A stretch of DNA of 64,000 bases from Vanilla planifolia (Eukaryota; Streptophyta; Magnoliopsida; Asparagales; Orchidaceae), in NCBI GenBank assembly GCA_023846275.1, contig JAIUJO010000072.1, forward strand, positions 206,501 through 270,500. The letters are read 5' to 3'. Position numbers and translations under genes: made by a program. Shown piece by piece: positions 25,355 to 37,200 of this stretch. The notes under the pieces were generated by a model. That model ran no database searches, was not told the DNA's origin, and saw only the letters and a program-made list of their open reading frames with translations. The first letter of the stretch is position 1; each line of letters starts with the position of its first letter.

Positions 25355-26691
25355 TGTTTTCATATTGTTCCTTTTTTTATGGAATAAAAGTAAATTTTAA
25401 TAAGATGTTAATATTAAAATTGTTACATTTTTAAAAGAGAGTTTATGATTTTCCATTTTACTAATTAATTATTAAAAATAATTTTATAATATTATTTCCA
25501 AATTCATATAATAATAAATGTTGTATACCATATGATATAAAAAATAATATATTTGATATAATTTAATATTAAGAAAAATTATGCAAATCAATTATAAAAA
25601 ATTAGAATTAATTTTTTTATAATAACATAAACATAATAAATATAATTTTAAAAATATTGTAAATATTATATTATAGAAATATTACAATATAAAATTGTAT
25701 CATTGAAATGAAACAACATTTATAATTATGATCCATATTCATTAGTCTAAATATAATGTATTAGAATAATTAAATTATTGAATTAATTTTTTTTGTTTAA
25801 GTATGAAAAGCATAATATAAATAATAGTTAAAATATTTTTAAAATTTCTATATTATTCTTAAAACTAAATAAACTATAAGTAATTTTTATATTTTATTAT
25901 GATTAAATATTTTATATTATTATATTTTTTTAATGGATATTATATGTTTCATTATTAAGCTATATCTTTTATTTTATTATTTCTCTAAGTTTTCTCTTTA
26001 TCTTAATATATATAACATTCTCTCACTTTATTCTCTTTTATTATCACTCTCTTATTTATCTTTTCAATCTTTATCTTTGTATATTTTTCTTGGTATCTAT
26101 CTCATTTCATTATCTATCTCTACATTAATTTTTCTCTCTCTTTCACTTTTTTAATTATTTTTTTTATCTTCTTAATCTTATCTTTTTTTTATTTTTATAC
26201 TTCTTAAATCATCTGTCATCTCTTTTTATTATTATTTTCTTTTTTTATTTTGCTCTTCTCAATGTATAGCTTTCTCTCTCTTACAAAATAACTATTTGTT
26301 TCTCTATTATCTCTTTTTTAACACATTAATTGTCGAAATTTATGAAATCTTTCAGGCTATATAGTTCAATATATAATACTTATGATATATATATTGTATT
26401 GATTATATTTATTTCATAATTAAGTTTTTAACTTAAAAAGAATGATAACATATTGGAAGACCATCTTATGTACTAATGTCTAATTCATTAAAAAATAATA
26501 GTTTAGGTATTTTATTATTGATTTATAAAAATAAAATATTGATAATAAAATATATTATGTTATATATATATATATTAAGCAAAAAGATTTATTGAAAATT
26601 ATATATTCTTATTAATTTAACAAGCTTTAGAAATTATTCATTACCTTCAAAACATTAGCCACATAACTACTATATTTTAGCTTTTGTATGC

Positions 26692-26810
26692 TTTTATGAC
26701 CACACTAGCAATATAGTATTAGATCTTGTTTGAATTCTTAGGTTAAGCATGCTTAGCTGAGACAGTATTTGGATAGGTGACCTCCTGAGAAGTCTTTATG
26801 TTGCACATAT
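26692..26810 (+). pseudogene. 5S rRNA pseudogene, last copy (copy 11)
   Basis: A full-length remnant of 119 bases: 'atgaccacactagcaatat', 'gaattcttaggttaagcatg', 'cttagctgagacagtattt', 'ggataggtgacctcctgag' and 'aagtctttatgttgcacata'. It has good box A and box C regions. It is followed by one more spacer, which is cut off near 27785. Confidence 0.9.
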
Positions 26811-27785
26811 ATTTTCATAGTATTCTTATTTCTAATGAACGACAATTGATTTTAATAATACATTATTATTTAAAAAACGAAACTATTATAAATATTAGTT
26901 TACAAATACCTTTTTAGTAATTAATTTTTTGAAAAAAATTAATAATATTATAGTAAATTTAATATAACAATAAATATGGTAGATCATTTGATATAATAAA
27001 ATAATAGCTTTTATATAATTTAATATTAAGAAAAATAAATTAAATTGATAATAATAAATTATTAATTTCTTTTTATAATAGTATATATGGATGCAAAGTT
27101 TAGAATATTTTATGTATGTTACATTATATATAAATAATATATTTGACTAATTATAATATTTACTAATTGATTAAATTTTTAATTTTAGTATGAATAAAAT
27201 AATATTATATTAATAGCCTGAATATTCTCTAATTATTTTTAATATTCTAAAACATTAATAATATTTAAAAAAAAATTATATTTTATTATTATTAGATATT
27301 ATATATTACTAAATTATTATATTTTATATAAATTATTATTTTCATTATTAATATTTTACTTTTATTTTTTTTATTTCTTTCATATTTTTCTCTTTATCTC
27401 AAAGTATCTCACGTTCACTCACTTTTATTTTTCTCTTATTATTATTTTCTTATTTGTCTATTCATTCTCTATCTAGTAATTTTTTACACTCTTTTTGCTC
27501 TAAACTTCTCTACATTCTTATTGTCTTTTTTATTTATTCTCTCTGTCTCTCAAATATTCTCTTTCATTTTTCTCATCATTAAATAGTCTCTTATCTCTCT
27601 CTATTATTATTTTTCTCTCAAATTTACTCTTATACATCTACGACTTTCTTTTACTCTTATAGAATGGTTATCTACACCATCTTATCTCTTTTTTAATCCA
27701 TCAATTAATAATATTTAAGAAACCTCTAATACTACATAGTATAATATATAGTATTTATAAAACATATATTTTTTAATATTTATAC

Positions 27786-27954
27786 CTGTAATGTTTTAAA
27801 CTATGTATCATACTTGCTTAAATATTTGATCATATAATTAAGTTCTAAGGAATTATTAATAAAAATTACTTTGGCTTATCTTATAATACAATTTAACTAT
27901 AGTACTAATGTAGGAAGAAGTTGTTGAATAATTGACTATAACTAAAAAAATAAA
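27786..27954. other. Unassigned junction between the 5S array and the satellite
   Basis: About 170 bp matches neither the 5S spacer nor the satellite consensus. No gene or element is recognisable. It is the right-hand counterpart of the 12522-13082 flank but shows no similarity to it. Confidence 0.5.
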
Positions 27955-28265
27955 TTATTAGTCCAATATTATGCAAATATTTATTAAAACTAAAATGAGA
28001 TAAGTTGATGCAAAGTAATACAACAAAATTAATATGATGTAAAAGTCACATGATAAAAGATCTAGAGTTTTCAAATAATATAATGAAATTAAAGTTACAA
28101 ATTTTAACAAATGAGATAAGTAATAGATAAAAGTTGTATTGTTAGATATCAAGTAAATCAAGTCTAAAATCCTTGATTACCAAGTCAGGTATGCATCAAA
28201 AGACTTGAAAATTGTGCCAAACAAATAAACTCAGATTACTTTTAACTATAAAAAATTTTATTATG
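27955..28265 (-). repeat. ~400-bp satellite, reversed block D
   Basis: A partial reversed monomer with the landmarks 'taaaatgagataagttgatg', 'atgatgtaaaagtcacatga', 'ccttgattaccaagtcagg' and 'cagattacttttaactat'. It switches to forward monomers near 28265, inside the A/T-rich stretch that is nearly self-complementary in this satellite. Confidence 0.7.
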
Positions 28266-30235
28266 TTTAAATATTATTAAAATAATAATTTATTATTATT
28301 TAGCTTGGTGATTTGTAACTATTACAAACAACGTATCATCAAGTTGAGATAAATAGTATCAGAGTTGTCTCAATGTGCTTTTCGAAATTAAATATTTATT
28401 TTTATTTTTTAAAATTCTATTTTCTAGAATTTTAGCATAATTTGTAAGATATTTTAATATATGTACGATTTGTTCATTGATTACATTATGCTTGATCTTC
28501 TTAATCTCTTTAAATGCAACATTACAATTCAATTTGCCCTATACTTATTTACATTGTTTAGTCATAGTCTTTCCTAAAATTATTTTATCACATGAAACAA
28601 ACATCATTAGAGTTGCTTTTACAAACACCATCTAATTAGACATTATTGCTAAATATTTTTCAGAAGTATTACTTTTGAGAATTTTGAAATTAGCATTTTG
28701 ACTCATGCTTGGCTTGATGATTGAAGATATTAAAATGTGTCTCCTTAGAACCTTGAAATGTAGTTATCACATAAAAGACTTATTTATAAAAATTTTTTAC
28801 TTTGATTTAGTTATATTACAAGGAAACCTTAATTCTCTTCTCATGTAATAATTACATTACCATAACTTATTTGTATTACATTTCTTTAACTTCTCTAATT
28901 TTAGCTTTAATATATATTTACTTGATATTAAAATTAAAAATATTTATTATTTAAACTTATTTAATTTGATATTTTATAAAAATTCCAAATAAAGTTCAAT
29001 GGAGATAAAATAAATGTTGTTTGACTCATCTGAGCACAAAGAAAAAAAATTATTTTTTTATTTTATTTAAATATTTCTTCTAGTATTTCGATATTCCTTA
29101 CGAACTATTACATCTTATACCTAATGTAACACCCAAGGATGTTACATTCAATCTGTTTAATATCTTTAGCTATAACTTTCTCATATAAATTTTTATCATT
29201 TTTTCAAATATTTTACATTGATTTGTTTATAAAACTATGAAACTCTAAATTACCTCTCCTCTTGCATTTACAATGCTTCTATTTCTATATTAAAATATTT
29301 TAACTTGATCTCACTTTAGCTTAAACATATATTTTCTACATATTAAAATGGAATTTTACTATTAAGTTTTCTTATTTAATTTTTGTAATTCATAATTTTT
29401 TTCAAAAGTTTTGATCAAAATGAAACATGCCTTGTTGGACTCAACTTTCCAAGATCTATCTACTGAAATATTAATTTTTTAACTTTTTAAATATTTAATT
29501 TTCTGGTATTTTTTAAAATTTTATGAAACATATTTATTTGTATTTATTTTAATGATCAGGAACGTTCACTTCATCTCCTTGTTATCTAAGAATGTATTTC
29601 ACTATGATATTTATCTCATTTTTTTCAAATTGTTGGCTTAGATTTTGATATATTATGTATAATCACAAAATCTAAGTTCTTTATATTTTGGAAAGAAACT
29701 ATCTATAAAATTTATCTCTTATATTCAAATTTTTGAGTTTTATTTGGCTATATTATAATAAAACTCTTACTCTCCTCTTATAAGGCCATTACATCATTTT
29801 GATTTAGTTATATTACATTACTTTAATTTATCGCATTTTAGTTTTTATATATACTTATATCAAAAAAATTATTATTTTTTTGTTTAAATTTATAATTCAT
29901 AATAATTCAAAATAACATTTAATGGAGATAAAAGAAATTATTGGACTTACCAAGATTGGCTTGATGTAGTTAAATATTCATTTTTTATAATTTTAAATAT
30001 TTTTTCTAGTAGTTTTTGCTAATTTTAAGAAATATTTAATCTAATACCTGATTTGATGAGTGAGAATGTCACACTAAATCTTTGTAGTATCTTAGAATGC
30101 AAACTTCCCTTACAATTTATCTTATTTTTTCATTTTTGTTAATTTATTTATAAAATAACGTAATTCTAAATCTCCTCTCTAATGATGTTTACAACGCTTT
30201 GATTTGGTTATATTACATTTTTTATTCATCCCATT
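28265..30235 (+). repeat. ~400-bp satellite, forward block E
   Basis: About five forward monomers. The 'tgatgattgaagatatt' and 'gatgagtgagaatgtcaca' class of landmark recurs near 28480, 28710, 29130, 29560 and 30055. 'gatttggttatattaca' variants occur near 28803, 29800 and 30201. The block ends near 30235, where the sequence turns directly into a reversed monomer ('catcaaatagtgtttggaat'). Confidence 0.75.
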
Positions 30236-30718
30236 TATTTCATTACCATCAAATAGTGTTTGGAATTACCATAACTTACAAAACCAAACAAATGCAAATA
30301 ATAATAAAGAATTATTATAATATAAAGAAAAAAATGCATATAAGCTAAAATGAGACAATTTAATTCAAATTAATATTACGAAATCGAAGCGATATAGAGA
30401 TCCAATAAGAGAAGAATTATACTTTCATAATAATAAAACCAACTCAAATCAAACTATTTAAAAATATGAGACAAATATTACAATAAAGTTATATTTTAGG
30501 GTACTATGTAGATCAAGGGTAACATTCTCGATTATCAAATAAGATATAAGCAAAAAATTTCTGTAAAATATGGACAACATAAGAAAATAAAATATTTAAA
30601 AAAAATAAAATTTAATATTTAATATGATATAATTTATCAAGATTAATAACATATTGAATTTCTATTAATTTCCAAAAAAATAGAATAAAAATAAATAAAT
30701 TATTATTTTAATACTATT

Positions 30719-30742
30719 GATATATATATATATATATATATT
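30719..30742. repeat. (TA)n run
   Basis: About eleven TA dinucleotides at the end of the A/T-only segment of a reversed satellite monomer, an expansion of the monomer's own 'tatatat' stretch. Confidence 0.9.
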
Positions 30743-31943
30743 AAAATAGAAATGATATAAATTAAAGTAATATGACAACAAATAAATGTAATTTAAACAT
30801 CACAATGGAGAAGATTTATAATTATATTGTAATATAACAAATTCAAAGTAAAATATTTGGACAAATAAGATAATTATATAAAATAACATTCCAACTAAGA
30901 AGATAAAATGTAACATTCTCAAATGTAAAATGATGTATGAATGGAAATATCTTATAAAAAGTGACAAAATTTTTAAAAATAAAATATCTAAAAAATGTAC
31001 AAATTAATGTTCAATTGGATAGAGCTCATTAACATGAGTCTAATGAGATTTTTTTCATCTCCATCAAACCTTGTTTGAAATTATAATAGATTAACAAATT
31101 TTTTAAACATAAATATTAATAAAATATAGTCCAATATTAAGTAGATATATATTAATGCTAAAAGTTGATAAATTAAAGCAAAGTAATATAATAAAGGAAA
31201 TATGATGTAAAGGTAACATGAGAGAGGAATTAGCGCACCATTGTAACATAACAAAGTTAGTGAAATTCTTTTTAAATGGGATAAATTTATTTCAAAACGT
31301 GGCAATCTAACAAAATGTGTTAGTAAAGAGTTAAATTGTTGAACATCAAATTAACTTCAAATAATAGTATTTAACAAAATGCACAAACCCCTAAAAAAAA
31401 TATTGAACAACCTTAAAATTAAGATTTAATTGGATAAAACTTATCAAGGGTAGTGACATAACACTTGGTTCATCTAAATAAAACATAATATAGAATTATT
31501 GTCAATCACTAAATGAAATAAGCATAAAAAATAATAAATAGTTATTTTTAAAAATAAGTAAATATATATTAAAGTTGAATTGAGACAATTTAAGGAAATT
31601 TAATATAAGAAAATAAAAGTAATGTGAAGTTCATATTAGAAGAAATTTAAAGTCACATAATAATACAATCAAATCAGAAAATCAATTCAACAATTGGCAT
31701 AAACTATATGCAAAAGCTGTATTTCAAGATATCAAAAAGATCAAGTGTAATATCCACTATAGCAAGATCAGAAGCAAATAAAAATTTCCAAGAAAATCTA
31801 TAACCAAATAATAGGAAATAAAACGAATTAAAATAATAAAAATGAATTTTTTAAATGATAGAGCATGATCAAACGTGTTTATCAATGTTAATTCATTGGA
31901 GGTAGTTTAGACTTATGAAAAATTATTAAAGTAAACAAGCTTA

Positions 31944-32033
31944 AATAATAATAATAATGATAAAAGTAATAATAATAATAAAAGAAATAATAATTATGAA
32001 AGTTTTAGTAATAATAAAAGTAATAATAATAAG
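31944..32033. repeat. Imperfect (TAA)n expansion in the satellite
   Basis: About 90 bases of TAA/ATA triplets with interruptions, in the segment of the satellite monomer that normally reads 'aaataataataaattatt'. It appears to be a local microsatellite expansion of the monomer. Confidence 0.85.
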
Positions 32034-33958
32034 TAAATATTTATTAGAAATGAAATGAGATTAATTGAAGCAATGTAATAAAAAAAAATCAAAGTGACGT
32101 AAATGTGAACTATGAGGAGAATAAGAGTTTCAAATTATTGTAATGAAATAATAATAAACAATTTGAAGAAATTAATTTTTTTGTATAGGAAATTGACATT
32201 AAGACATATGAACGGGATTGATTGTAACATTCTCAATTATTAAATTAGGTATGAGTCAAGATATCATATAAACTATTCAAAAAATAAAAAAAAAAACCAT
32301 ATTTAATAATAAAAAAGGAATATGTAATTGAACATAACTTGTTATGACAACTCTAACATTGTTTGATTGATCTCCATCTAGCCACATTTGAAATTACTAG
32401 TAGTTATCAATATAAATAAATATATGTAATTATAAATTAATATTTTTTTTAATATGAAGCATATACATATGTTAAAGTTAAAATAAGATAAATTATAGTA
32501 ATGTAATATAAAAAAATCAAAGCAACTGGAATGTGACACCCTAGGAGACTTAGAGTTACTTCATAACAAACTAAATTAAAGAAATATTTTTGAGAAAATG
32601 AGATACATTATTTTTGAAAAATACTTTCAAAGACTATAAGGAGTTCGAATGCCACATCTTCAACCCTTGAAACAATAGAAAATAAAATATTTAGAAAATA
32701 TAAAACAATATCTTATTAGATAAAGCATAGTGAGACAAGTCTAATAACTCCTTTTGATATAGTTTTGAATTAATTATTAAGTACAATAACTTACCAAATA
32801 AAATTTGCATAAATAATAATAAATTATTATTTTAGAATAAAGTAAATGTATGTTAAAATTTAAAAGAGTTAAACTTAAATAATATAATATAACCAAATCA
32901 AAGTCATGTAAAGATCATGGGTGAAGAAAAATAGTGTTGCTTAGTAATACAACTAAATTAAACTAAAACATTGGAGGAAATGAGTTAAATATAGTGGGAA
33001 GTTGCATACCAATAAACAAAGGAGAATGAGGGTAATGTACTTGATGGTCAATTCAGTTTCAAATCAAATTATCTCATAAAGAATGGTAAAATTCTAGAAA
33101 AAAAACTTTTTAACAAAACATAAAAATAAGTATATAATTTGGTAGAACTCACGAAGACTAGTCCAACAACATTTACTTCATCTCCAATAGACCTTGATTT
33201 CAATTGCCCTAAATTACAAAAGATATATAAATAATAATAATTTCAAATTATTTCTTTAATATTAAGTAAAAATATATTAATGCAAAAATATGATAAATTG
33301 AACTAATATAATACAACCAAATCAAGATAATATAATGGTCACAAGAGGAGATTTAGAGTTTTATAATAACATAAATAATTCAAATTAAAATATTTGATGA
33401 AATAAGATAAATTATGTGGAAAAAATACATTGCAATGTATTAAGGAGATAGAGTGTAATATCATTGATCATAAAACAATGTATGAATCAACATATCTTAT
33501 GGATCATGTTAAACCATAAAAGGTAAAATATTAAACTTATACATAGAAAGGACTACTTAATAAGGTTGAGCTTTTTGAGATGATTCCAATGACATTTATT
33601 TTTCTCTATTCAAACTCATTTAAAATTCTTTTGAATTTTAAAACTAATGAAACATAAATAATAATAAATATTATTTCAATATTTATTGAATATATAGAAA
33701 AAATTGTAATTAGATAACTTGTAGTATTACAAAATAAGTAAATTAAAGAGGTGTAAAACTCATAAGAGAAAAAAATTAGAGTTTCATAGTAATATAATGA
33801 AATCAATGAAAAACATTTAAAGATATTTGATAAGTTTTATGTTAATGCAACATGCGAGGATACTAAAGTGATTGAATGTAACATTGCTAACCATGAAATT
33901 AGATATAAATCAAAATGTATTATAAAATATGCGAAAACTTTGAAAATAAAAAATTAAT

Positions 33959-34000
33959 GATATAAAAATTAATATTTAAGGATATAAAAATTAATATTTA
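33959..34000. repeat. 22-bp tandem duplication
   Basis: 'gatataaaaattaatattta' occurs twice in a row at a 22-bp offset within one satellite monomer, a small replication-slippage duplication. Confidence 0.85.
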
Positions 34001-34196
34001 ATTAGATAGAGCCCATTTAGATGAGTCCAATGCATTCAAAAACACTATGGTCATAGAGTGTAGCATCCTTGGTTATAAGATCTTTTATGAATCAAAATTA
34101 CTCATAAAACATTCCAAGTCTTTTGAAAATAAAATATTTGTTTCACATTAGTTAGACAAAGTTTTTAATTAAAACATAATACAAAAATATGTAGGC

Positions 34197-34197
<1 letters not shown>

Positions 34198-34227
<30 letters not shown>

Positions 34228-34246
34228 TAATAATAATAATAATAAT
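34198..34246. repeat. (TAA)n microsatellite
   Basis: About 16 near-perfect TAA triplets with one C interruption, again at the AAT-rich position of a satellite monomer. It marks the same expansion-prone site as 31944-32033. Confidence 0.95.
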
Positions 34247-37200
34247 GTTATTTTTATTATTAAGAAAATATATACAAAAATTGAAATGTTGTTAGTTGAA
34301 AAAGATATATAAACTAATAAAAGAGATGTAAATGTAAAAGGAGAGGAGAATTAGAGTTTCAAAGTAATTTAACCAAATCATAGTGAAGAATTTCAACAAA
34401 ATTCATAATTTGTGTGCAAAAATTTGAACTCCAAGAAACTAAAAAGGTTAACAGTAACATTCATTAATCTCAAGTGACATACGAGTCAAAGTGACACATA
34501 AAGCTTGCCAAAACAATAAAAGATTAAAAATTTAGAAAATATAAAATAATATTTAATTTGATAGAGCTCAATAATGGAAGTCCATTGATATTTGTATCGT
34601 CAATAGAACAACTTTCTAGTCATTGCAAATTATCAAATTAAATAAACATAGCTAATAATTATTTATTTTTTCTAATCTTAAAACATATATACTAAAACTT
34701 AAATAAGATAAAGTGAAGCACTTTAATATAACAAAATCAAAGCAATCTAATAGTCACTCTTTTGGTACATTAGATTATTAAGTAACATAACAAAATCAAA
34801 GCCAAACTCAAAAAGATATGAGAAAATCATTCAAAAAATTTCTTTCCAAGATATTAAGTAGATCAAATTCAACATTATTGATAGCAAAATTATCTATGAA
34901 ATGGGATTTCTAATAACAATTACAAAAAGTATAAAAATAAAAATTTAGAAATTTATAGATTAGTATTTAATTTCATAAAGCTTGTTGAGGAAAATTTAAT
35001 AAAGTTTCTTTCGTCTCAGTAAGAATTTATTTTATATTACCATTAATTATTGTTGTAAATAATCTTAAATAATAATAAAATATATTTTTTAATTTCATGA
35101 TGATGCACATTACGAATAAAAAGAGTTAAATTGAGATAATGTAATACAATAAAATCAATGAAATGTAACGGTGACATGATTTGCAAATTAGAGTTACGTA
35201 GTAACACAAATACATAAAAAATTAAAAAAATTAGATAAATTTTATGGGAAAGAGTGACTAAGTAGAAAATAAAATATTATTAAATTAAATTTTTAATTTG
35301 ACAGAGCTCATTGAGATGTATATAACATCATTTGTTTTGTCTTAATCGAAACAAATTTGGAATTATCAGAAATTACAAATTTAAAAATCATTAAAAAAAT
35401 AAATTAATATTTTTTTCGTAAAAAATTGATAACTTTAAAATAAAATTAATTAGTGCAATGTAATATAAAAAATGAAAATTTTTAAAAGAAATAATAAATT
35501 ATTTATGAAAGATGCATTTAAAGTAATTAAGAAGATTAATTATCACACTACAGATCAACAAATCATTTATGAATCCAAATATGGCATAAATTGTATAAAA
35601 AAAAAAGTAAATATTTCAAAATAATATATATATATTCAACAAGAGCTCAACGAGATATGTCCAGTAATGTTTGTCTCACTTCCATCAAACCTCGTTAAAA
35701 AATAAATCAAATCTAAAAACTAAAGATTCATAAATAAAAAGAAAGTATTTTTAATTATTAATCATACATAAATTAAGGATGAAGTAAGGTAAATTGAAGG
35801 AAAGTAATATAATTAAAAAAATATCAAAGCTCACACAATAAGTCATTTCGAGTTACAAATTAATATAACCTAATAAAAATTAAAATTTTGAAAAAATTGC
35901 ATAAATTTCTGAAGAAAGTTTTATTTTATGACATTAACAATATCTACTATAATATTCTTGATCATCAAATCATGTTAATTAAAATTTCTCATGAAATGTA
36001 AGAAGTCTTATATAATATATTTTTCAAAAAATATAAAAGGAACTCGTAATTGGATAAACCTTATCTAGACAAGTCCTATGACATTTCTTTCACCTCAATC
36101 AAACATCGTTTGGAATTACCCTGAATTATAAAAAAATAAGCATCATTAATAACAAAGTATGATTTAAGTATTAAGTAAATATATAAATATGTTTAAATGA
36201 GATAAATTGAAGTAATCTAACATAACCTATAGAAGCCATGTAAATGTCAAATGATAAGATTTTTAGTTACATAGTAATATAACTAAAATTCTAGAAAATA
36301 TAATATTTAAAATTATTAAAAATATATTTATTTTAGCAAAACTCTTTGAGATTCATCTAACAACATTTGTTTCATCTTGATTTAACTTCTACAACAATTC
36401 TACAAATTTTAAAAAATAAAATAGGCATAAATAATAAAAAATATCATTTTTAAATAAAGAAAATATAAATAAGAGCTAAAGTGAGGCAAATTCAACAAAT
36501 ATAGTACAAAAAAGTAAAGCAATGTAATGGTTTGACAATATGAGATTTAGTGTTACACAGTCATATAGCCTATTGAAAAACAAAAATTCAAAAAATTAAG
36601 ATAAATTATGTAGGAAAGTTCTATTCCAAATTACTAATAAGATTAAGTTAAGAATCCCTAACAGTAAAATCTGGTGCAAGTCAAAATATATTGAAAAACA
36701 TGAAAACTAAAACAAACTATGTTTTTCAAAAAAAAAAATGAATAATCAATTTCATAGAACTTATTGAGGTGAGTCCAATGATTTTATTTCATTTATATCA
36801 AAGGTCGATTATAACTATTATGAAATAGCATAAAGTAAAAAAAAATAATATTCAATTATGTTTTCAATATTGAGAAGAAATGACATAAATTTTATAAGAA
36901 AAATATATTCCAAGATACCAACAAGATCAAGTTTAACACACTGATCATCAGAAACTAATAGAAATAAAAATATCTCTAAAGGAATGCTGCAAAATAGAAA
37001 ATTAAATTCATAAAATATAAAAATGAATATTTTTTAAATAATGTCGGTTAAGAATTGTTCAACAATAATTATTTCATCTTATCATGACACATGTCAAACT
37101 ACTTCAAACTTCTAAAATAAATAAGAAAAAATAATAAAAATTATTATTTTAATATTTCTTAAACTACTCTTGAAGCAAACTTAAGATATCTTTAGGCAAT

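Larger units (their letters stand above)
13083..27785 (+). repeat. Fossil tandem 5S rDNA array, 12 gene remnants with long spacers
   Basis: Twelve head-to-tail copies of a degraded 5S rRNA gene recur at about 14310, 15493, 16641, 17963, 18952, 20105, 21323, 22584, 23862, 25235 and 26692, with a partial copy at 13083. Unit lengths are about 990-1460 bp. Spacers are homologous to each other. In order they carry (a) a T-run and 'cataacattc' just 3' of the gene; (b) A/T-only DNA with a landmark like 'tgacacatcatatgatat' (seen near 13308, 14592, 15717, 21602, 22866, 24140, 25518 and 26976); (c) 'attattaagatttaac'; (d) a pyrimidine-rich block of about 250-330 bp (for example 13795-14110, 14930-15260, 16010-16330, 17315-17600, 19430-19750, 20730-21050, 21985-22230, 23330-23580, 24620-24945, 25980-26320 and 27360-27700); (e) 'tttagaaaattttagaaat' and 'aatcacacaactatga' just before the next gene. 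All copies are on the plus strand. The array begins inside a 5S gene and ends inside a spacer. The small open frames here all come from the pyrimidine blocks. Confidence 0.88.

Noticed and set aside
13863-26154. Many hydrophobic Leu/Phe/Ser/Ile-rich open frames that look like membrane proteins
   Set aside because: All fall in the pyrimidine-rich blocks of the 5S spacers and recur with the unit. They are compositional artefacts, and homologous units do not preserve the frame.
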